64,000 bases of DNA from Polaromonas sp. YR568 (lineage in GTDB: Bacteria; Pseudomonadota; Gammaproteobacteria; Burkholderiales; Burkholderiaceae_C). A model generated the notes under the pieces. It was not told the origin of the DNA. It saw only the letters and a program-made list of their open reading frames with translations, and made no database searches. Within the stretch, counting starts at the first letter, position 1; every line of letters starts with the position of its first letter. Where the stretch lies: positions 62,001 through 126,000 of the forward strand of contig NZ_FPBM01000007.1 of assembly GCF_900116715.1 (NCBI RefSeq), given 5' to 3'. The translations under genes were made by a program, and so were the position numbers. Positions 59,382 to 64,000 of this stretch are shown one piece after another.

Positions 59382-60350
59382 ATGATCACCGCAACGCCCG
59401 TCACCTCCCGCGCCATCACCCAGCCCGCCAAAGGCGGCGAAGCCCGGCTGGCGGACATCCGGTCTTACTACAACGCCGTGGCAGACGACTACCGCGCCTG
59501 GAGCCCCGGCATGAACATGCACTTCGGCTACTGGTCCTGGAAGGTCAATCCTTTGCGCCGCGAAGCCATGCTGGAACGCATGAACCTCGAAGTGCTGCAC
59601 CGGCTGGATTTGCCGGCCAGCGGCGCCGCCCGGCTGGCCGACCTGGGCTGCGGCGCCGGCGCGACGGCGCGGGCCATCGTCCAGCACCGCAAGCACTGCA
59701 CGGTGGATGCCGTCACGCTGGTGGCGCAGCAAATTGTCCAGGGCGCCCAGCTCAACCAGGCCGCGGCCTTGCCCAACCAGGTGCGCTTTCACCTGGCCGA
59801 CTATGTGAACACCGGCTTGCGCGCAGGCGCTTACGACGGTGTCTACGCGCTGGAAAGCGCCTGCCACGCGCAGGGCGCGGACAAGCGCGCCCTGGTGCGC
59901 GAAGCGGCCCGCCTGCTGCGGCCCGGCGGCACGCTGGTGATCGCCGACGCCTTGCGCCGCAACAACAAGCCCCTGCCCGGATTCATGGAGCGCATCTACA
60001 GGCTTTGGTGCCGCCACTGGGCGGTGAACGAGCTGGCCGAGAAAGAAGCGCTGCATGCCGCCCTGGCCGGCCAGGGGTTCACCGACATCCGTTTCCAGGA
60101 CATCAGTCTGCGCCTGGCGCCCAGCGCCTTGCAGATTCCGCTGTTTGCCACGCGCTTTGCGCTGCGTGAACTGTGGCGCGCCCGCTTTCGCCTGTCGCCG
60201 CTGCGCCGCGGCCATATCGTGGCCTCGTACGCGGCCTTTTTGCTGGGCCTGTGGCTGCCGGGATTCGGCTACTACATGGTCACCGCGCGCAAACCCGTGG
60301 ACGACGGTGGGACGCCGGAAGCGATGAAACCTAGCGCGCAGGCCCGGTGA
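59382..60350 (+). CDS. Class I SAM-dependent methyltransferase
   Basis: A 322-residue protein. Motif I is ADLGCGAGATA (residues 86-96); YYNAVADDYRAWSPGMNMHFGYW near the N-terminus and FHLADYVNTGLRAGAYDGVYALESACH resemble the sterol, tocopherol and cyclopropane-type methyltransferases. A hydrophobic C-terminal stretch (SYAAFLLGLWLPGFGYYMV) suggests membrane contact or a lipid substrate. The last 20 bases overlap the end of the convergent M28 peptidase pseudogene. Confidence 0.9.
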   Translation: MITATPVTSRAITQPAKGGEARLADIRSYYNAVADDYRAWSPGMNMHFGYWSWKVNPLRREAMLERMNLEVLHRLDLPASGAARLADLGCGAGATARAIVQHRKHCTVDAVTLVAQQIVQGAQLNQAAALPNQVRFHLADYVNTGLRAGAYDGVYALESACHAQGADKRALVREAARLLRPGGTLVIADALRRNNKPLPGFMERIYRLWCRHWAVNELAEKEALHAALAGQGFTDIRFQDISLRLAPSALQIPLFATRFALRELWRARFRLSPLRRGHIVASYAAFLLGLWLPGFGYYMVTARKPVDDGGTPEAMKPSAQAR

Positions 60351-61454
60351 CTGCCGCGTGCAGCATGACCACCGCCCGCACGCCGTCGACGACTTTCGCC
60401 ATGCGCCGGTAGTCCAGCCTGTCGGCGGTGTCCTGCGGCGTGTGATAGGCCTTGTTCCGGTAGAAGGCTGTGTGGTGACCATCATGCCCACGTAGCCTTC
60501 ATTCCAATAATTGAGGTGGTCTGAAAAATCAATCCCCACCACAAAACCCGGCGCGTTGATGGAGTACACCGGCAGGTCAGAGGCCGACTTCATCGCCGAC
60601 TTCACCTGGCGTGCGACGTCCCCGTCCTGGTAAAAGCCCACGAGCGAGATGAAATTTCCGGTGGTCGGATAGATCGCATTGAGAAGCCGCACAGGATGGT
60701 CCTGGCTTCCTGGTTCGTCACTGAAGTACCCAATGCACTCAAGCGACAGCATGAGAGATGCACGTTTGCCGGACTCAGCCAAAGACCGTGCGTGAACGGC
60801 ACTGCCCATGTAAGGTGTGCGAAAAAAAGGAGGCTCTTCGTTGGTGTAGACCACCAGTTCCACTCGTTGGCGGAAAGACTGCCCCCTGAGCAGTCGCGCC
60901 AGTTCGACCAGGCCCGCGACACCGCTGGCGTTGTCGTCCGCGCCGGGTTGCTCACCGGCCACGTCATAGTGAGCGCCAACCACCATCACCTCCGGCGTAT
61001 CGGGCCCCAGCTTCACGATCAGATTGCGGTATGGCCTGCCTTCGGCTTCAAACCGCTGGCTTTCCACCTTGAGGCCCAACGCGGAAAGCTGTGACTCCAC
61101 GTAAACGGCGGCGCCTTCAAGGCGAATCCCGTTGTCGAAGGTCCGATTGGAAAAATCGGTGGAGAGCTTGCGAACCAGTTGCTCCAGCCTGGCAGCGGAT
61201 GCCGCCTGCGATGCGGGAGCCGTCGTGTCACTGGCAGACACAAAAGGTTGCGTCAACCGGTACCAAGCATAAGTTACCGCAGCACCGGCCAGCAACAAAG
61301 CCAAGGCGGCGCCGGCAACGAAGAGCTTCCGGCGCTTTCCCCCACGCGGGCCCGCTGCAAGAGAAGAAGGAAGTGGGGGCGGCTTAATGCGCTTTGTCCC
61401 AGTTGGGGCCCACGCCGATCTCGGCCAATAGCGGCACTTTGAGATCGGCCACAC
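60331..61454 (-). pseudogene. M28 family metallopeptidase, frameshifted near the 3' end
   Basis: The protein has an N-terminal membrane anchor or signal (FVAGAALALLLAGAAVTYAWY) and an M28 domain with metal ligands in VVGAHYDVAGEQPGADDNASG, NEEPPFF and FSDHLNYWNEGY. After MMVTT the frame is lost: the DNA reads GTCACCACACAGCC where GTCACCGACACAGCC would restore TDTAFYRNKAYHTPQDTADRL and a normal end at 60331. One base is missing, near 60476. The start is unclear; the only in-frame ATG (61454) lies inside polA. A sequencing error is possible. It would be an aminopeptidase-like enzyme facing outward. Confidence 0.8.
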
Positions 61455-64000
61455 CCGCCATCAGGCGCGGAATCTCGGTGCGCACCCATTCGACTTCCGC
61501 CTCGGGCACTTCAAACACCAGTTCATCGTGCACCTGCATGATCATTTTGGTGGCGCGCTTTTCCGCATCCAGCACTTCCTGCACCTTGTTCATGCTGAGC
61601 TTGATCAGGTCGGCCGCCGTGCCCTGCATGGGTGCGTTAATGGCCTGGCGTTCCGCCGCCTTTTTGCGCGGGCCGTTGCCGCCGTTGATCTCTGAGAGGT
61701 AGAGGCGCCGGCCGAACACGGTTTCGACAAAATGGTTTTCCTGGGCAAAAACCACGGTCTGGTCCATGTAGTTCTTCACACCCGGATAACGCTGGAAGTA
61801 TTTGTCGATATAGGCCGCCGCCGCTTTGGTTTCGATGCCGAGGTTGCGCGCCAGGCCGAAGCTGCTCATGCCGTAGATCAGCCCGAAGTTGATGACCTTG
61901 GCGTAGCGGCGCTGCTCGCTGCTGACCTGGTCGACCGCCACGCCGAACACTTCAGCCGCCGTGGCGCGGTGCACGTCCAGCCCGTCGGTGAAGGCGCGCA
62001 GCAGTGCCTCATCACCGCTGATGTGGGCCATGATGCGCAGCTCAATCTGCGAGTAGTCGGCGCTGGCGATCACGCTGCCCGCGGGCGCGACGAAAGCTTC
62101 GCGCACACGCCGGCCTTCCACCGTGCGGATCGGGATGTTCTGCAGGTTGGGGTCGTTGCTCGACAAGCGGCCCGTCACCGCGACGGCTTGCGCATAGTGC
62201 GTGTGCACCCGGCCCGTGCGGGGGTCGGCCAGTTGCGCCAGCTTGTCGGTGTAAGTTCCCTTGAGTTTGCTGAGCGAGCGGTGCTCCAGCAGCTTGGCGG
62301 GCAGCGGGTAATCCTCGGCCAGTTTTTCAAGCACTTCTTCGTCGGTGCTGCGCGCGCCGCTGGGCGTTTTCTTGATGACGGGCATGCCCAGCTTGTCAAA
62401 GAAGATCTCGCCCAGTTGCTTGGGGCTGCCGAGGTTAAAGGGCTGGCCGGCGATCTCATACGCCTCGGATTCCAGCTGAATGATGCGCTGGCCCAGTTCG
62501 TGGCTTTGCGCGGCCAGCGTGGGTGCGTCGATCAGCACGCCATTGCGTTCGATCCGGTAGAGGGTTTCGCTGCTTTTGATTTCCAGCTCATAGATGAAGC
62601 GCAGCTTCTCGTTGGCCTCCAGTTGCGGCCAGAGCACGCGGTGCACGTCCAGCGTCTGGTCGGAGTCTTCGCAGGAATATTCGGCGGCCTTGGCGATATC
62701 GACCTGGTTGAACTTGATCTGGTGCGCGCCCTTGCCGCACAGGTCTTCGTAGTTGATGCCGCTGCGCCCCACATGCCGCTCGGCCAGGCTGGCCAGGCCG
62801 TGCGGCTTGTTCACTTCCAGCACATAGCTTTGCAGCATGGTGTCGTGCACATAGCCCTGCACTTCAATGCCGTGATTGGCGAACACATGGCGGTCATATT
62901 TGACGTGCTGGCCCAGCTTGGCCTTGGCCGGGTTTTCCAGCCAGGGTTTAAGGCGCGCCAGCACCTCGTCGCGCGGCAGTTGCACGGGCGCATCGGGGTA
63001 GTCGTGCGTGAGTGGAATGTAGGCCGCCTCGCCGGGCGTGACGCTGAAACTCAGGCCGACGATCTCGGCGAGTATTTCATCGAGCGAGGTGGTTTCGGTG
63101 TCCAGCGCCACCAGCTCGGCGGCTTCAAGTTTGGTGAGCCAGCGGTCAAACGCCTCCCAGGTGAAGATGGTGTCGTACTTCAGGTTGCTGGCGCGCTCGG
63201 CCAGCGGGGCCTCCGGCGCCGCAGCCGGCTCATCAAACAGCCCGGGCGCATCCGGGTTGGCGACTGCCGCTTTGGCCGCGGGCTTGGTATGGCGCCCTTC
63301 CGGCCCGCCTATCAATTCGGGCGGCGTGCTTTCGGTGTCGATCTGCCTGACCAGCCCCTTGAAGCCGTATTTTTCGTAGAAGGCCTTCAAGGCGTCCGTC
63401 TGCTGGGCGCCCATGGCAATCGCGTCCAGGGCGGGCAGGCCGGCAATGTATTCAACCAGGTCACAGTCTTTTTTGATGGTCAGCAGCTCGCGGCCCTTGG
63501 GCAGCCAGTCCAGCGACTGGCGCAGGTTGTCGCCGACCACGCCCTTGATATCGCCGGCCTTGGCCACCAGCGCGTCCAGCGAGCCGTATTCGAGCAGCCA
63601 TTTCACAGCAGTCTTGGGTCCGACCTTGGGCACTCCGGGCACATTGTCGACCGCGTCACCCACCAGCGTCTGGTAGTCCACCATCAGGCGCGGCGGCACA
63701 CCGAACTCTGCTTCAACCCCGGCCATGTCGCGGCGGCGGTCGTTCATGGTGTCGATGACGGTGATGTTTTCATCGACCAGCTGGCTCAAATCCTTGTCGC
63801 CGCTGGAGATGATGACTTCAATCCCCTGCTGCGAGGCCATGCAGGCCAGGGTGCCGATCACGTCGTCGGCCTCGACGCCCGGCACGTCCAGCACCGTCCA
63901 GCCCAGCAGGCGCACCACCTCATGGATGGGCTCGACCTGGCTGCGCAGGTCGTCGGGCATGGGGGAGCGCTGGGCCTTGTACTCGGGGTAAAGCGCATCG
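61384..64000 (-). CDS. polA: DNA polymerase I (N-terminus cut by window edge)
   Basis: About 872 residues are visible; the frame runs through the right edge, where DALYPEYKAQR of the 5'-3' exonuclease domain is already present. That domain continues with DVPGVEADDVIGTLA and SGDKDLSQLVD. The 3'-5' exonuclease begins with LVALDTETTSLDE. The polymerase domain has ASADYSQIELRIMAH (motif A), RRYAKVINFGLIYGMS (motif B) and MQVHDELVFEVPE (motif C). It fills gaps and removes RNA primers during replication and repair. The stop lies just upstream of the M28 pseudogene. Confidence 0.98.
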   Translation of the reverse strand, partial: DALYPEYKAQRSPMPDDLRSQVEPIHEVVRLLGWTVLDVPGVEADDVIGTLACMASQQGIEVIISSGDKDLSQLVDENITVIDTMNDRRRDMAGVEAEFGVPPRLMVDYQTLVGDAVDNVPGVPKVGPKTAVKWLLEYGSLDALVAKAGDIKGVVGDNLRQSLDWLPKGRELLTIKKDCDLVEYIAGLPALDAIAMGAQQTDALKAFYEKYGFKGLVRQIDTESTPPELIGGPEGRHTKPAAKAAVANPDAPGLFDEPAAAPEAPLAERASNLKYDTIFTWEAFDRWLTKLEAAELVALDTETTSLDEILAEIVGLSFSVTPGEAAYIPLTHDYPDAPVQLPRDEVLARLKPWLENPAKAKLGQHVKYDRHVFANHGIEVQGYVHDTMLQSYVLEVNKPHGLASLAERHVGRSGINYEDLCGKGAHQIKFNQVDIAKAAEYSCEDSDQTLDVHRVLWPQLEANEKLRFIYELEIKSSETLYRIERNGVLIDAPTLAAQSHELGQRIIQLESEAYEIAGQPFNLGSPKQLGEIFFDKLGMPVIKKTPSGARSTDEEVLEKLAEDYPLPAKLLEHRSLSKLKGTYTDKLAQLADPRTGRVHTHYAQAVAVTGRLSSNDPNLQNIPIRTVEGRRVREAFVAPAGSVIASADYSQIELRIMAHISGDEALLRAFTDGLDVHRATAAEVFGVAVDQVSSEQRRYAKVINFGLIYGMSSFGLARNLGIETKAAAAYIDKYFQRYPGVKNYMDQTVVFAQENHFVETVFGRRLYLSEINGGNGPRKKAAERQAINAPMQGTAADLIKLSMNKVQEVLDAEKRATKMIMQVHDELVFEVPEAEVEWVRTEIPRLMAGVADLKVPLLAEIGVGPNWDKAH

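Noticed and set aside
58248..60330. Continuation of the M28 frame on the minus strand for nearly 700 codons
   Set aside because: After the frameshift the frame is antisense to the methyltransferase, membrane protein and DUF393 genes. It is not a real C-terminal extension.

Overview
The window comes from a GC-rich betaproteobacterium, most likely a member of the Burkholderiales close to Comamonadaceae (Polaromonas, Variovorax or Rhodoferax type). The grounds are the number of TRAP transporters, the dxs-ispA-xseB order, the tungstate uptake genes, a SenA-like protein and comamonad-style interspersed repeats. Genus is a guess from gene content. No rRNA, tRNA, CRISPR array, integrase or IS transposase was found. 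Both ends cut a gene: a 5-oxoprolinase/hydantoinase fusion on the left and DNA polymerase I on the right.

Region by region. 1-6.2 kb: oxoprolinase, a winged-helix regulator, and a divergent TRAP transporter (P-Q-M). 6.2-10.7 kb: a CrcB fluoride channel, then a copper-type set on the minus strand (DUF2946, TonB receptor, YcnI, PCuAC). 10.7-11.3 kb: a large inverted repeat with a perfect palindrome at its centre. 11.3-15.8 kb: tupBCA plus a ModA-like protein, divergent from a ModE-type regulator. 16-19.1 kb: a FimL/ChpA-like scaffold and a SenA-like protein that lacks two metal-ligand histidines.

19.2-35.7 kb is the most unusual part. Two minus-strand operons encode signal-less enzymes and structural-looking proteins: a GH64-type beta-1,3-glucanase, a GH25 lysozyme, a Cys/His protein, a nitrilase-fold enzyme, a tail-collar protein, a 1000-residue unknown and two paralogous 205-residue unknowns, with a FkbM methyltransferase and a triple-GT2 protein. 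Between the operons lie a FHA protein with a C-terminal OmpR-type winged helix and a Ser/Thr kinase with a degenerate cyclase domain. Both operons carry the same tandem CTGTAAT-N3-CTGTAAT element 80-90 bp upstream of their first gene. The glucanase and the nitrilase end in the same roughly 100-residue domain. I infer one co-regulated system, kinase to FHA/winged helix to enzyme operons, which I cannot match to a named system.

35.8-43.6 kb: selD, a second TRAP permease pair, a PH-like membrane protein and three tandem paralogous TRAP receptors, each with its own terminator. 43.8-47.1 kb: isoprenoid genes dxs and ispA, with xseB. 47.3-56.5 kb: a Rieske oxygenase, EamA permease, sulfurtransferase, small proteins, FAD monooxygenase, ZIP transporter, dienelactone hydrolase and a lipoprotein-like FAH hydrolase. 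56.6-61.4 kb: an AraC regulator, a GbsR-type regulator with its own operator and a possibly leaderless start, a DUF393 protein, a small membrane protein, a methyltransferase and a frameshifted M28 peptidase.
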